From Gordonia sp049847105 (GTDB lineage: Bacteria; Actinomycetota; Actinomycetes; Mycobacteriales; Mycobacteriaceae): a stretch of DNA of 64,000 nucleotides. The DNA is taken from positions 1 to 64,000 of the forward strand of contig NZ_JBNCNS010000006.1 in assembly GCF_049847105.1 (NCBI RefSeq), given 5' to 3'. Positions 52,061 through 63,868 of this stretch are shown piece after piece; within the stretch, counting starts at the first letter, position 1, and the number at the start of each line of letters is the position of its first letter. The position numbers and the translations under genes were made by a program. A model generated the notes under the pieces. It had not been told where the DNA came from. It made no database searches and was given only the letters and a program-made list of their open reading frames with translations.

Positions 52061-52289
52061 TCACGGGAGAGCGCCACCGATCGGGTTGGGGTGGCCGCCG
52101 AAGGAGCAACACCTCCTCGTCAAACTCTCAGGCACCCAGGACCGTGGTGTAGACGGCGTCTCTGGAAAGTGACCCGGGGAGACCCGGGCCCGCCCACGGT
52201 GAAAGGCCGCTCCGGTGTCCCGGAACGGCCGAATCTCTCAGGCGTCTGGCATCCGTGCTGCGGATCCCGGATATGACAGAGGGGGAGGG
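52061..52289 (+). promoter_or_regulatory. Tandem glycine riboswitch (gcvT motif) of gcvP
   Basis: Two glycine aptamers lie in series. The first shows CGGGAGAGC (52064), GCCGAAGGAGCAA and AACTCTCAGGCACC (52121-52134), then GTCTCTGGAAAGTG. The second shows CGGCCGAATCTCTCAGGC (52224-52241) and GACAGAGGGGGAGG (52276-52289). The two copies of CTCTCAGGC are the signature. Glycine binding should raise gcvP expression, so excess glycine is degraded. The aptamers end 28 nt before ATG 52318; control of translation start is possible. Confidence 0.93.
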
Positions 52290-52317
52290 CCGCAGACCGC
52301 CGAGAGGTTGACCTGTC

Positions 52318-55215
<2,898 letters not shown>

Positions 55216-55219
55216 AGGA

Positions 55220-55234
55220 CACCCCCGGGGGGTG
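55220..55234. terminator. Short G+C palindrome between gcvP and the converging gene
   Basis: CACCCCC (55220-55226) meets GGGGGGTG (55227-55234). It could form a small hairpin on either strand and end both convergent transcripts. There is no T run, so the call is weak. Confidence 0.3.
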
Positions 55235-55243
55235 ACCTGCGGG

Positions 55244-56515
55244 TCAGTTCCCGCCGGTCGTGGGACCGCTGTCGGGCCCGTAGACGAGGCGATTGATGGT
55301 CACCGTCGCCGCGTCCTCGGGGTTCGGCATCGGATTGTCGGTGATCGGGAACGTCACTGTCGCGTTCGGCTCCGGCATGGCGGCGTCGCCGCGGAATCCG
55401 AGTGCGGTGAGTTTGCCGAGCTGGTCCGGCTTGCTGACGAACTCGAAGAACTCGGACACCGCATCGGTCTGCTCGGGTGCGACCTGTGAACCCGCCATCC
55501 GGACGATCGGGTAGTCGGCGATCGGGGTCGGTCCGCCTGGCACCACTTCGGAGAGCCGCGCCGAGGTGTCCGAGCGGGTGAGCTGGAACAGCGACTGCTC
55601 GGTGATCGGTACCGCGTGGATCGGAGAGGTCGCCGGGTCATCGGCGTCGGCGATCGAGCGGGCCGCGCCGGCGGCCGAGCCGTCCGGCGACTGCGGGGCT
55701 CCCGTCAACATCGCGTCGACACTCGATGCCACGCGCGGCGAGCTCGCGTCCTGCTCGGTGAGCGCACCGGTGGTCCGGGTCACCTGCATCGCGACTGCCT
55801 GGGCCGATAGCGCGGTGGCGTCGGATTGCGCGCCGGTGGGCATCGCGAGGCGAATCGACCCCCAGCTGCCCAGTCCGTAGTCGCCGAGACTGCTGCTGCG
55901 TTTCTGCAGGGTGGGCAGTTGCTGCCAGTCGAGGTTGTCATCGAAGGCCTTGGCCAGCTGTGGCGCGGTGGCGAGCACGACGGGCGACGACACCAACGAC
56001 GTGGGTTTGCCGTCGATCGCATCGGGCTTGGCGGCGGACAGGTCCGCGGTCCAGATCGACGATTGCGGAACCCAGGCAGCCGGATAGGCGCCGAGCGAGG
56101 CGGGGTCCCACGTGCCTGCCAGCCCGTCGAGGGTGACCTTGGCATCGGCCGGTCGGACCTCGATGGTCACGCAGTGATCGCGCACCACCGGTCGGGTCTT
56201 GGCGTAGTCCTGCGCGAGGGTCTTGAGTGGACCGGCGATGTCGGGATCCGTAATCACCGGGACCTTGGTCGTACCCTCGACGCAGTTCGCCGCCGCCTGA
56301 TCGCCTTGGCGATCTATCCGATCACCGAGTTGCGCCCAGAGCAGGACCAGAGCGGCGACCAGGATGATGGACAGCAGGGAACCGACGAGGCCACGACTGA
56401 CACCGCGACCGCGTACCCCCGTGCGACCGTCAGTACTTCGATGGTGTGCCAAGCCCCCCTGCCTTCCGCTCGTCGGGCCGACGTCCACCCCGGTCCCGTC
56501 TGACCGGGGTGACAT
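55244..56515 (-). CDS. Membrane-tethered substrate-binding-like protein
   Basis: A 423-aa protein with a basic N-terminus, one membrane helix (about 42-63, GLVGSLLSIILVAALVLLW) and a large extracellular part like bacterial substrate-binding proteins (SLGAYPAAWVPQSSIW, the PVVLATAPQLAKAF region). Mycobacteriales have similar proteins, some carrying a von Willebrand domain, which is absent here. Ligand unknown. The -10 TATCGT (56527-56522, minus) lies 6 nt from ATG 56515, so the mRNA is probably leaderless. It lies 73 nt after the glcB end, oriented the same way. Confidence 0.75.
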   Translation of the reverse strand: MSPRSDGTGVDVGPTSGRQGGLAHHRSTDGRTGVRGRGVSRGLVGSLLSIILVAALVLLWAQLGDRIDRQGDQAAANCVEGTTKVPVITDPDIAGPLKTLAQDYAKTRPVVRDHCVTIEVRPADAKVTLDGLAGTWDPASLGAYPAAWVPQSSIWTADLSAAKPDAIDGKPTSLVSSPVVLATAPQLAKAFDDNLDWQQLPTLQKRSSSLGDYGLGSWGSIRLAMPTGAQSDATALSAQAVAMQVTRTTGALTEQDASSPRVASSVDAMLTGAPQSPDGSAAGAARSIADADDPATSPIHAVPITEQSLFQLTRSDTSARLSEVVPGGPTPIADYPIVRMAGSQVAPEQTDAVSEFFEFVSKPDQLGKLTALGFRGDAAMPEPNATVTFPITDNPMPNPEDAATVTINRLVYGPDSGPTTGGN

Positions 56516-56527
56516 CGGACGACGATA
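56516..56527 (-). promoter_or_regulatory. Leaderless promoter of the substrate-binding-like gene
   Basis: TATCGT on the minus strand (56527-56522) ends 6 nt before ATG 56515. This placement supports the long N-terminus with its basic segment. Confidence 0.5.
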
Positions 56528-56587
56528 GCGGAGATCGCGGTGCCCGCACCATGGCGGGTGCCGTGCGAACGCTCGGCAGCCTGCCCG

Positions 56588-58801
56588 TCAGGCGTTGGCG
56601 GCCTTGAACTCGCGCCGCTTGCGATGCAGGATCGGCTCGGTGTAGCCGCTCGGTTGCTTCGCACCTTCGAGGATGAGCTCCTTGGCCGCCTGGAAGGCGA
56701 TGTTGGAGTCGAAATCGGGTGCCATCGGGCGATATGTGGTGTCGCCGGCGTTCTGTCGGTCGACCACCGGTGCCATCCGCTCGAGCGAGGCCACGATGTC
56801 GGATTCGCTCACGATGCCGTGATGCAGCCAGTTGGCCAGCAGCTGGCTGGAGATCCGCAGGGTGGCACGGTCCTCCATCAGCGCGATGTCGTGGATGTCG
56901 GGCACCTTGGAGCAGCCGACGCCCTGATCGATCCAGCGGACCACGTAGCCGAGGATGGACTGGCAGTTGTTGTCGAGTTCTTCCTTCTTCTCCTCGGCCG
57001 ACCAGTCGGTCTTCGGCGCGAGCGGGATTGTGAGGATGTCGTCGACCGACGCCGGATCGCGCTTGGCGATCTCGTCCTGCCGCTCGAAGACATCGACGAG
57101 GTGATAGTGCAGCGCATGCAGGGTCGCTGCGGTGGGCGAGGGCACCCATGCGGTGGTGGCGCCTGCCTTCGGGTGACCGATCTTCTGCTCGAGCATGTCG
57201 TGCATCAGATCCGGCATCGCCCACATACCCTTGCCGATCTGCGCCTTGTGCTGCAGCCCGGCGTGCAATCCGGTATCGACATTGAAGTCCTCGTACGCCT
57301 TGATCCACTTCTGCTGCTTCATGTCGCCCTTGCGAATCATCGCGCCGGCTTCCATGGAGGTGTGGATCTCGTCGCCGGTGCGGTCGAGGAAGCCGGTGTT
57401 GATGAAGACCACGCGATCCTCGGCGGCCTTGATGCAGGCCTTGAGGTTCACGGTGGTGCGGCGCTCCTCGTCCATGATGCCGACCTTGAGAGTGTTCTCC
57501 GGCAGGCCGAGAACCTTCTCCACACGGTCGAACAGTTCGACGGTGAACGCGACCTCATCGGGTCCGTGCATCTTCGGCTTGACGATGTAGATCGATCCGG
57601 TCCGCGAGTTCTGCAGGCCCTCGGCCGCGACACCCGGCCCGCTCGCTTTGCTCCCGGCGCCGTTCATCCCGTGGATGCCGATCAGCGAGGTGAACAAACC
57701 GTCGAGGATGCCTTCGGGGACCTCGTTGCCGTCGGCGTCGAGGATCGCGCTATTGGTCATCAGGTGCCCGACGTTGCGGACGAAGAGCAACGAGCGGCCG
57801 TGCAGGTCGAAATCGGAACCGTCGGGTGCGATGTACTCGCGGTTGCCGTTGAGGACGCGGGTGAAGGTCTTCCCGCCCTTGGCGACCTCCTCGGCCAGGT
57901 CACCCTTGTTGAGTCCCAGCCAGTTCCGGTAGCCGAGTACCTTGTCGTCGGCGTCGACCGCAGCAACCGAGTCCTCGAAGTCCATGATGGTGGTGATCGC
58001 GGACTCGACGACGACGTCCTTGACCCCGGCCGGGTCTGTCTGGCCGATGGGCGACGACGGGTCGATCTCGATGTCGAGGTAGAGGCCGTTGTTGCGCAAC
58101 AGGATCGACGTCGGGGCGGCGGCCTCGCCCCGGTAGCCGGCGAACGCCGACGGATCGGCGAGAGTCGAGGTGGTGCCGTCGGCCAGGGTCACTTGCAGGG
58201 CCTGGTCCGCCACGGCGAACTTCGTCACATCCGTGTAGCTGCACTGCTCGAGGGGGACGGCGTTGTCCAGGAAGTCCTTCGCGTACGCGATGACCTTGTC
58301 GCCGCGCACCCTGTTGTACGACGAGCCCTTCTCGGCGCCGTCGGTCTCCGGGATGGCATCGGTGCCGTACAGGGCGTCGTAGAGCGAGCCCCACCGGGCG
58401 TTGGAGGCGTTGAGTGCGAAGCGCGCGTTGAGGATCGGGACCACCAGCTGCGGGCCCGCCGTCTCGGCGATCTCGCGGTCGACGTTCTCGCTGCCGATCT
58501 GGAAGTCGGCAGGCGGATCGACCAGGTAGCCGATCTCGGTGAGGAAGCCCTTGTACGCGTCGAAGTCCAGGTCGCCGGCGGTCGCGGGATGGTCGCGGTG
58601 CCACTGGTCGATCTTCGCCTGCAGATCGTCGCGGACGGACAGCAGTTCACGGTTGCGGGGCGCCAGGTCGGTGATCACCGAGGCCGCACCCGTCCAGAAG
58701 GCGTCGGGGTCTACACCGGTGCCGGCCAACGCCTCGTTGTTGATGAAGTCGTACAGGACGGAAGCGACCTGCAGCCCGTTGACGTTGATCCGGTCAGACA
58801 T
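56588..58801 (-). CDS. glcB: Malate synthase G
   Basis: Condenses glyoxylate and acetyl-CoA to malate, closing the glyoxylate shunt. The 737-aa protein has the length of type G. SITTIMDFEDSVAAVDADDK, the catalytic region FINTGFLDRTGDEIHTSMEAG, and the conserved Cys and Asp residues are present. ATG 58801 has GAAAGG upstream and TAGCAT (58840-58835, minus) is a likely -10. Isocitrate lyase is not in the window. M. tuberculosis has glcB (Rv1837c) in the same order. Confidence 0.97.
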   Translation of the reverse strand: MSDRINVNGLQVASVLYDFINNEALAGTGVDPDAFWTGAASVITDLAPRNRELLSVRDDLQAKIDQWHRDHPATAGDLDFDAYKGFLTEIGYLVDPPADFQIGSENVDREIAETAGPQLVVPILNARFALNASNARWGSLYDALYGTDAIPETDGAEKGSSYNRVRGDKVIAYAKDFLDNAVPLEQCSYTDVTKFAVADQALQVTLADGTTSTLADPSAFAGYRGEAAAPTSILLRNNGLYLDIEIDPSSPIGQTDPAGVKDVVVESAITTIMDFEDSVAAVDADDKVLGYRNWLGLNKGDLAEEVAKGGKTFTRVLNGNREYIAPDGSDFDLHGRSLLFVRNVGHLMTNSAILDADGNEVPEGILDGLFTSLIGIHGMNGAGSKASGPGVAAEGLQNSRTGSIYIVKPKMHGPDEVAFTVELFDRVEKVLGLPENTLKVGIMDEERRTTVNLKACIKAAEDRVVFINTGFLDRTGDEIHTSMEAGAMIRKGDMKQQKWIKAYEDFNVDTGLHAGLQHKAQIGKGMWAMPDLMHDMLEQKIGHPKAGATTAWVPSPTAATLHALHYHLVDVFERQDEIAKRDPASVDDILTIPLAPKTDWSAEEKKEELDNNCQSILGYVVRWIDQGVGCSKVPDIHDIALMEDRATLRISSQLLANWLHHGIVSESDIVASLERMAPVVDRQNAGDTTYRPMAPDFDSNIAFQAAKELILEGAKQPSGYTEPILHRKRREFKAANA

Positions 58802-58834
58802 GACAGCCTTTCTCAGCGGTGAATCGACACGTCC

Positions 58835-58840
58835 ATGCTA
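58835..58840 (-). promoter_or_regulatory. -10 box of glcB
   Basis: TAGCAT on the minus strand fits TANNNT and would start RNA near 58828, giving a 27-nt leader with the GAAAGG ribosome site. Confidence 0.5.
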
Positions 58841-58913
58841 CTCGTCGGTAATCTGCCTCGACACCGGGTATCCGGGCAGGTCCGAGGCGGGCGAGAAGGT
58901 CAGTTGACGCAGC

Positions 58914-59804
58914 TCACAGTCGGTTCGAAAGTGCGAGTAGATCGCTGAGGCGTTGTGACAGCGCCGCCCGTAACACGCTGCCGTCCTCGGCGATGGTGGA
59001 CTGTTCTCGCACATACTGCGCTCGGCCGGCCGCGGTCTCGACGGGCACCGGATCGTAACCGAGCGCGGTGAGGTCGTAGGGGCTCGCCCGCATGTCGAGC
59101 TCCCGTGCGCGCAAGGCGGACCCGAAGCACGCGAGGGTGAGGTCGGAGTCGATCAGCGGCGCGAGCGTGAAACACGCCCGATAGAGGTCCATCGTGGTGT
59201 GCAGACATCCGGGCTGCTCGTCGCGGATCTGTCGGTCCCGGGTCAGTTCGGCCTCGTTTCGGGGCCGTGCCTTCGGCGTGAAGAACCGGAACGCATCGAA
59301 ATGCGTACAGCGCAACGGCATCTCCTCGACGACCGCATCGGTCCCGGCCCGTCCGAGACGCAGCGGCGCGTCGTGGCGCTTCTCGGTGGTCCGGTAGACC
59401 ATCGCCCATTCGTGCAGGCCGAAGCAGCCGAGGCGTGCGGGGCGGGACGCGGTCGCGCGCAGGAGTGCGGCGGTGGCACCCACGGCACCTGCGCGGCTGC
59501 GGAGAAATCCAGGATCCACGGTCACCGTGTCGTCGAGGCGCTGATACCCGCGAAGGACCAGGTAGTCGTCGGCCTCCTCGAGGAGCACGCCGAATCCCGG
59601 ATGCCATCTCGTCACGTGCGCGGGACGAGACGAGTAATAGGTGAAGAGGAAGTCGATGACGGGATGCTTCGCGCCGTTCTTGCGGGCCCGCAGATACGGC
59701 CCGATCAGGTCGTCGACCCGTCCGCGGTGATCGTCGCGGAGGGCTCGCCACTGTGCCGACTGCAGACGTCGGCCGGTCGAGCGGCGTATCTCCGTCGATG
59801 TCAC
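58914..59804 (-). CDS. Putative 3-methyladenine DNA glycosylase family protein
   Basis: A 296-aa protein with the motif VIDFLFTYYSSRPAHVTRWHPG, which marks a family often called 3-methyladenine DNA glycosylase in actinobacteria. I see no helix-hairpin-helix with the catalytic Asp of AlkA or Tag, so the activity is unproven. GTG 59804 lies 4 nt after the stop of the CBS-domain gene, so translation is probably coupled and the gene is the last of the guaB1 operon. Confidence 0.7.
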   Translation of the reverse strand: MTSTEIRRSTGRRLQSAQWRALRDDHRGRVDDLIGPYLRARKNGAKHPVIDFLFTYYSSRPAHVTRWHPGFGVLLEEADDYLVLRGYQRLDDTVTVDPGFLRSRAGAVGATAALLRATASRPARLGCFGLHEWAMVYRTTEKRHDAPLRLGRAGTDAVVEEMPLRCTHFDAFRFFTPKARPRNEAELTRDRQIRDEQPGCLHTTMDLYRACFTLAPLIDSDLTLACFGSALRARELDMRASPYDLTALGYDPVPVETAAGRAQYVREQSTIAEDGSVLRAALSQRLSDLLALSNRL

Positions 59805-59808
59805 CGGA

Positions 59809-60885
59809 TCACACCCGATGGGTCTCGTCGCGGACATTGCCGACGAACTCCTCGACGAGGTCGGCGAGGGCGACGATGCCGACCGTCCGTCCGGAGTCGT
59901 CGACCACCGCACCGATGTGGGCGCTGGTGCGTCGCAGTGCCGCGGTCGCCTCGTCGAGGGGTGTGGTCGACGCGATCACCGGCAGCGGACGGATCTTGTC
60001 GATGCCGATGATGGTGTCCGGACCGATCCGCTCGTCGAGGATCTCGTCGAGCACGTCCTTGAGGTGGAGATAGCCGGTGAACGTCCCGTCGGGACCGCGT
60101 ACCGGGAAGCGCGAGAACCCGGTGTCGCCGACCGCGTGCTCGACCGCCCCGAGTGTCGGGCCGGTGCCGCCGGTCTCGGCGTCGACCTCCACGCCGACAC
60201 TGTGCATCTGGTCGAGGGGGATCATCACCTCGCTCACGGTGCGACTCACCGACTGCAGCGCTCGGGTCAGACGTTCGTGTTCTTCGGCGTCGATGAGGCC
60301 TTCCTGTTTCGACTCACCGAGCATCTGTGCGAGTTCCCCGGTGGAGACCGCCGAGTCGAGCTCGTCCTTGGGCTGCACGCGCATCAGGCGCAGCGACGAG
60401 TTCGCCAGCCAGTTGTAGAACGCGATCAGGGGGCGCGCCATGCGGATGAACGCGAGATGCGCGGGCACCAGGAGCATGGCGGAGCGCTCCGGGCCGGCCA
60501 GCGCGATGTTCTTGGGCACCATCTCACCGATGAGGATGTGCAGGACCACCACGAGCGACAAGGCGACGGCGAACGAGATCGGGTGCAGCAGGGTTTCCGG
60601 CACGTGGGCCAGATGCAGCGGCTTCTCGATCAGATGTGCGACCGCAGGCTCACCGACGCGACCGAGCAGGATCGAGCAGATCGTGATGCCCAGCTGTGCA
60701 CCGGCCAGCATCAACGACAGGCGTTCGCCGGCCCGGATCACCGTCCGGGCACGCTTCTTGCCGCTTTCCTCGAGCGCTTCGAGGCGATCGCGGCGCGCGG
60801 AGATGAGCGAGAACTCGGCACCGACGAAGAACGCGTTGCCGCCGAGCAGCACGACCGTGAGGAGGACGGCCCAGAAGTCGTTCAC
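59809..60885 (-). CDS. CNNM/CBS-domain membrane protein (Rv1841c-like)
   Basis: A 358-aa protein of the CNNM/CorC (hemolysin-like) family: a DUF21 membrane part with about four helices (1-140, LLGGNAFFVGAEFSLISARR, AGAQLGITICSILLGR) and two CBS domains (about 205-340) that usually bind adenine nucleotides. It lacks the CorC-HlyC end of its partner. Family members transport or sense Mg or Co; specificity is not shown. GTG 60885 overlaps the stop of the next gene upstream (GTGA). Confidence 0.87.
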   Translation of the reverse strand: MNDFWAVLLTVVLLGGNAFFVGAEFSLISARRDRLEALEESGKKRARTVIRAGERLSLMLAGAQLGITICSILLGRVGEPAVAHLIEKPLHLAHVPETLLHPISFAVALSLVVVLHILIGEMVPKNIALAGPERSAMLLVPAHLAFIRMARPLIAFYNWLANSSLRLMRVQPKDELDSAVSTGELAQMLGESKQEGLIDAEEHERLTRALQSVSRTVSEVMIPLDQMHSVGVEVDAETGGTGPTLGAVEHAVGDTGFSRFPVRGPDGTFTGYLHLKDVLDEILDERIGPDTIIGIDKIRPLPVIASTTPLDEATAALRRTSAHIGAVVDDSGRTVGIVALADLVEEFVGNVRDETHRV

Positions 60886-62393
60886 TCCGTGCCCCGATCC
60901 GTTCCGTCGCGGCTGAGCGGGGTGTCGTCGGGAGGGGTGCCGTCGCGGGAAGCGGTGTCGGGGGAGGTGGTGCGGTCGGATGGGGCGCTGTCGAGTCGGG
61001 CGCTGTCGGGCCGGATGTCGTCGCGGATGGGTCGCAGCGAGACGACATCGATACGGCGACCGTCCATCTGCGTCACGGTCGCACGCCACGTGATCTCGGT
61101 GCCCGGCAGCGCCTCGTCCTCGTCGTCGTCCTCGACGTCGTCTCCGCCGGCAGATCGACTCGGCAACTCGACCGCGTCGCCGACCTCGGGTATCCGTCCG
61201 AGGCAGAACATCACCAGGCCGCCGAGCGTGTCGTAGGACCCTTCCGGCGCGCGGTAACCGGTGGCGTCGGTCAGTTCGTCGGTGCGGAGCAGTCCCGAGC
61301 ACAGAAAACCGTCGCCGTCGACGGCGACGTCGGCGCGCTCATGGTCGTGCTCGTCGGTCACATCGCCGAGGATCTCCTCGATCAGATCCTCGGTGGTGAC
61401 GATGCCTGCGGTACCGCCGTACTCGTCGATCACCACGCACAGCTCCATGCCGTCGGCGCGGATGCGTTCCATCAGGGCGTCGCCGTCGAGGCTGGTGGGG
61501 ACGCGGGGGACCGGTCGGGCGATGGACGCGACCGTGGTGTCGGCGGCGTGTTCGGGCGCGACGGTGAAGGCCTGCTTGATGTGCACGACACCCACGAGAT
61601 CGTCGAGATCACCGTCGATCACGACCGGAAAGCGGGAGTGACCCGTGCGCGACGACGCCATCACCAGGTCGCGGATGTTGTCGTCGCGGTCGAGGCAGTC
61701 GACCGTCACCCGGGGGGTCATCAGATCCTCGGCGCTGAGCTCACCGAACTTAAGGGAGCGGTCGACGAGCGCCGCGGTGTCCTCGTCGATCGACCCCTGG
61801 CGGGCCGAGTTGCGAACGAGCGACACGAGTTCCTGGGGCGACCGGGCCGACCGCAACTCCTCGGCGGGTTCGATGCCGAGTCGGCGGACGATCCAGTTCG
61901 CCGAGCCATTCAGGCCGTTGATCGCCCATCGGAAGGTCGCGGAGAACACGGTCATCGGTCCCGACGTCGCGCGGGCGACGGCCAGCGACCTGGCGATGGC
62001 CAGGTTCTTCGGGATCAGTTCGCCCAGCACCATCGAGAGCGAGGTGGCGATGATCAGAGCGAGCGCCAGCGAGATTCCCGACGCGAGCGAGTCGCTCGCG
62101 CCCGCCGAGGTGAGTGCCGGCGTGAAGATGCGCGCCAGCACCGGCTCGGCGATGTAACCAGTGATCAGCGTGGTGATGGTGATGCCGAGCTGCGCACCGG
62201 ACAGCTGGAACGACAAGGTGGCGTGCGCCCGCTGGACCAGGCGGGATCGACGGTCGCCGTTGGTGGCGACGTCATCGGAGATGGTAGATCGTTCGAGCGC
62301 GGTCAGCGAGAACTCCGCGGCGACGAACAGCGCGGTGCCGAGCGTCAGCGCGACGAAGCCGACGAGACCGGCGATGAGGAGGGCTGTCTCCAC
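60882..62393 (-). CDS. CNNM/CBS-domain protein with CorC-HlyC domain (Rv1842c-like)
   Basis: A 503-aa paralogue of the following gene. The DUF21 membrane part (about 1-160, LFVAAEFSLTALERS, SGAQLGITITTLITGY) is followed by two CBS domains (about 210-345) and a CorC-HlyC domain (about 355-440, DGDGFLCSGLLRTDELTD). The last 70 residues are a low-complexity Asp/Ser/Arg tail. GTG 62393 follows the guaB1 stop by 3 nt. The coupled pair probably forms a heteromer. Confidence 0.88.
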   Translation of the reverse strand: METALLIAGLVGFVALTLGTALFVAAEFSLTALERSTISDDVATNGDRRSRLVQRAHATLSFQLSGAQLGITITTLITGYIAEPVLARIFTPALTSAGASDSLASGISLALALIIATSLSMVLGELIPKNLAIARSLAVARATSGPMTVFSATFRWAINGLNGSANWIVRRLGIEPAEELRSARSPQELVSLVRNSARQGSIDEDTAALVDRSLKFGELSAEDLMTPRVTVDCLDRDDNIRDLVMASSRTGHSRFPVVIDGDLDDLVGVVHIKQAFTVAPEHAADTTVASIARPVPRVPTSLDGDALMERIRADGMELCVVIDEYGGTAGIVTTEDLIEEILGDVTDEHDHERADVAVDGDGFLCSGLLRTDELTDATGYRAPEGSYDTLGGLVMFCLGRIPEVGDAVELPSRSAGGDDVEDDDEDEALPGTEITWRATVTQMDGRRIDVVSLRPIRDDIRPDSARLDSAPSDRTTSPDTASRDGTPPDDTPLSRDGTDRGTE

Positions 62394-62396
62394 CCC

Positions 62397-63830
62397 TCAC
62401 CACCCGCCGGGAAGCGGGCGCCCCTCGGCGAATCCGGCGGCGGACTGGATCCCGAGCACCACCTTCTCGTGTAGTTCGGCGAGCGTCCGGGCACCCGTGT
62501 AGGTCGCGGTGCTGCGCACTCCCGAACAGATGTTGTCGATCAGGTCCTCGACGCTGGGCCGCTCGGGATCGAGCCGGATCCGGGAGCTCGAGATGCCTTC
62601 CTCGAACAGCGACTTGCGCGCCCGGTCGTAGGCGCCGTCCTTGGCCGATCGGGCCGCGACGGCCCGTTTGGAGGCCATCCCGAAACTGACTTTGTACGGC
62701 CCGACGGCATCCTCCTGCAGATCGCCCGGTGACTCGTAGGTTCCGGCGAACCATGACCCGATCATCACGTTGGACGCCCCGGCGGCCAGTGCCAGCGCGA
62801 CGTCACGCGGGTGGCGGACCCCGCCGTCGGCCCAGACGTGGGCACCGTGACGGGTGGCGATCTCGGCACATTCGGCGACTGCCGAGAACTGGGGACGACC
62901 GACGCCGGTCATCATCCTGGTGGTGCACATCGCGCCCGGTCCGACGCCGACCTTGATGATCGAGGCGCCTGCCTCGATCAGATCCGTGGCGCCTTGGGCC
63001 GACACGACGTTGCCCGCGGCGATCGGCACTCCGGGATCCGCCGTGGCCACCGCCTCCAGGGCGGTGAGCATCTTCTCCTGATGTCCGTGCGCGGTGTCGA
63101 TCACGAGCAGGTCGGCACCGGCCGCCGCCAGCGCCTTGGCCTTGCCGACCACGTCGCCGTTGATACCGACCGCCGCCGCGATCCGGAGGCGCCCGTTCGC
63201 ATCGACATTCGGCTGGTACACCCCGTGCCGGAGCGCACCGACCCGCGACAGCACACCGGCCAGCCGACCCTCGTCGTCGACGAGGACGGCGAGACCGAGG
63301 TGCTGGTCGTCGAGCCGGTCGAAGACATCACGGGATGCGGTGTCCACCGGCAGCGTGACGATGTCGGGATCGAGCACCTCGCGCACCCGTGCGAAGCGAT
63401 CGACGTCGCGACAGCGCTTCTCGGTGACGACGCCGATGGGACGGCCGTCCTCGATGACGACCGCCGCCCCGTGTGCGCGCTTGGGGATGAGGGCCAGGGC
63501 ATCGGACACCGAGTCGTCGGCGGTCAGCGTGACGGGTGTGTCGGCGACGAGGTGCCGGGACTTGACGTAGGCGATGGACTCGGCGACCACCGGGATCGGG
63601 AGATCCTGGGGCAGCACCACCAGTCCGCCGCGTCGGGCCACGGTCTCGGCCATCCGTTTCCCGGCGACGGCGGTCATGTTGGCGACCACGATCGGGATCG
63701 TCGTGCCACTGCCGTCGACGGTCGAGATGTCGACGTCGAATCGCGAAGCGACATCGGACCGATTCGGGACGATGAACAGGTCGTCGTAGGTCAGGTCGTG
63801 GGTGGGCCGATGGCCCTCGACAAATCGCAC
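62397..63830 (-). CDS. guaB1: GuaB1-type IMPDH-related protein (GMP reductase)
   Basis: A 477-aa TIM-barrel enzyme with an inserted pair of CBS domains (about 95-200). C302 in GVGPGAMCTTRMM is the catalytic Cys; IDTAHGHQ and GNVVSAQGATDLI line the site. It matches Rv1843c (GuaB1). Recent work on the mycobacterial enzyme shows GMP reductase activity, returning GMP to IMP, rather than IMP dehydrogenase. GTG 63830 has GAGGAG upstream. Its -10 (TAGAAT, 63868-63863, minus) overlaps the stop codon of the upstream gnd gene. Confidence 0.9.
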   Translation of the reverse strand: MRFVEGHRPTHDLTYDDLFIVPNRSDVASRFDVDISTVDGSGTTIPIVVANMTAVAGKRMAETVARRGGLVVLPQDLPIPVVAESIAYVKSRHLVADTPVTLTADDSVSDALALIPKRAHGAAVVIEDGRPIGVVTEKRCRDVDRFARVREVLDPDIVTLPVDTASRDVFDRLDDQHLGLAVLVDDEGRLAGVLSRVGALRHGVYQPNVDANGRLRIAAAVGINGDVVGKAKALAAAGADLLVIDTAHGHQEKMLTALEAVATADPGVPIAAGNVVSAQGATDLIEAGASIIKVGVGPGAMCTTRMMTGVGRPQFSAVAECAEIATRHGAHVWADGGVRHPRDVALALAAGASNVMIGSWFAGTYESPGDLQEDAVGPYKVSFGMASKRAVAARSAKDGAYDRARKSLFEEGISSSRIRLDPERPSVEDLIDNICSGVRSTATYTGARTLAELHEKVVLGIQSAAGFAEGRPLPGGW

Positions 63831-63862
63831 GGTTGGTTGCGGACTCCTCTCGCCCCCGGCCG

Positions 63863-63868
63863 ATTCTA
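63863..63868 (-). promoter_or_regulatory. -10 box of guaB1 overlapping the gnd stop
   Basis: TAGAAT on the minus strand fits TANNNT and contains the TAG stop codon of gnd (63868-63866). RNA would start near 63856, 26 nt before the guaB1 start, so the gene can be expressed apart from gnd. Confidence 0.45.
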
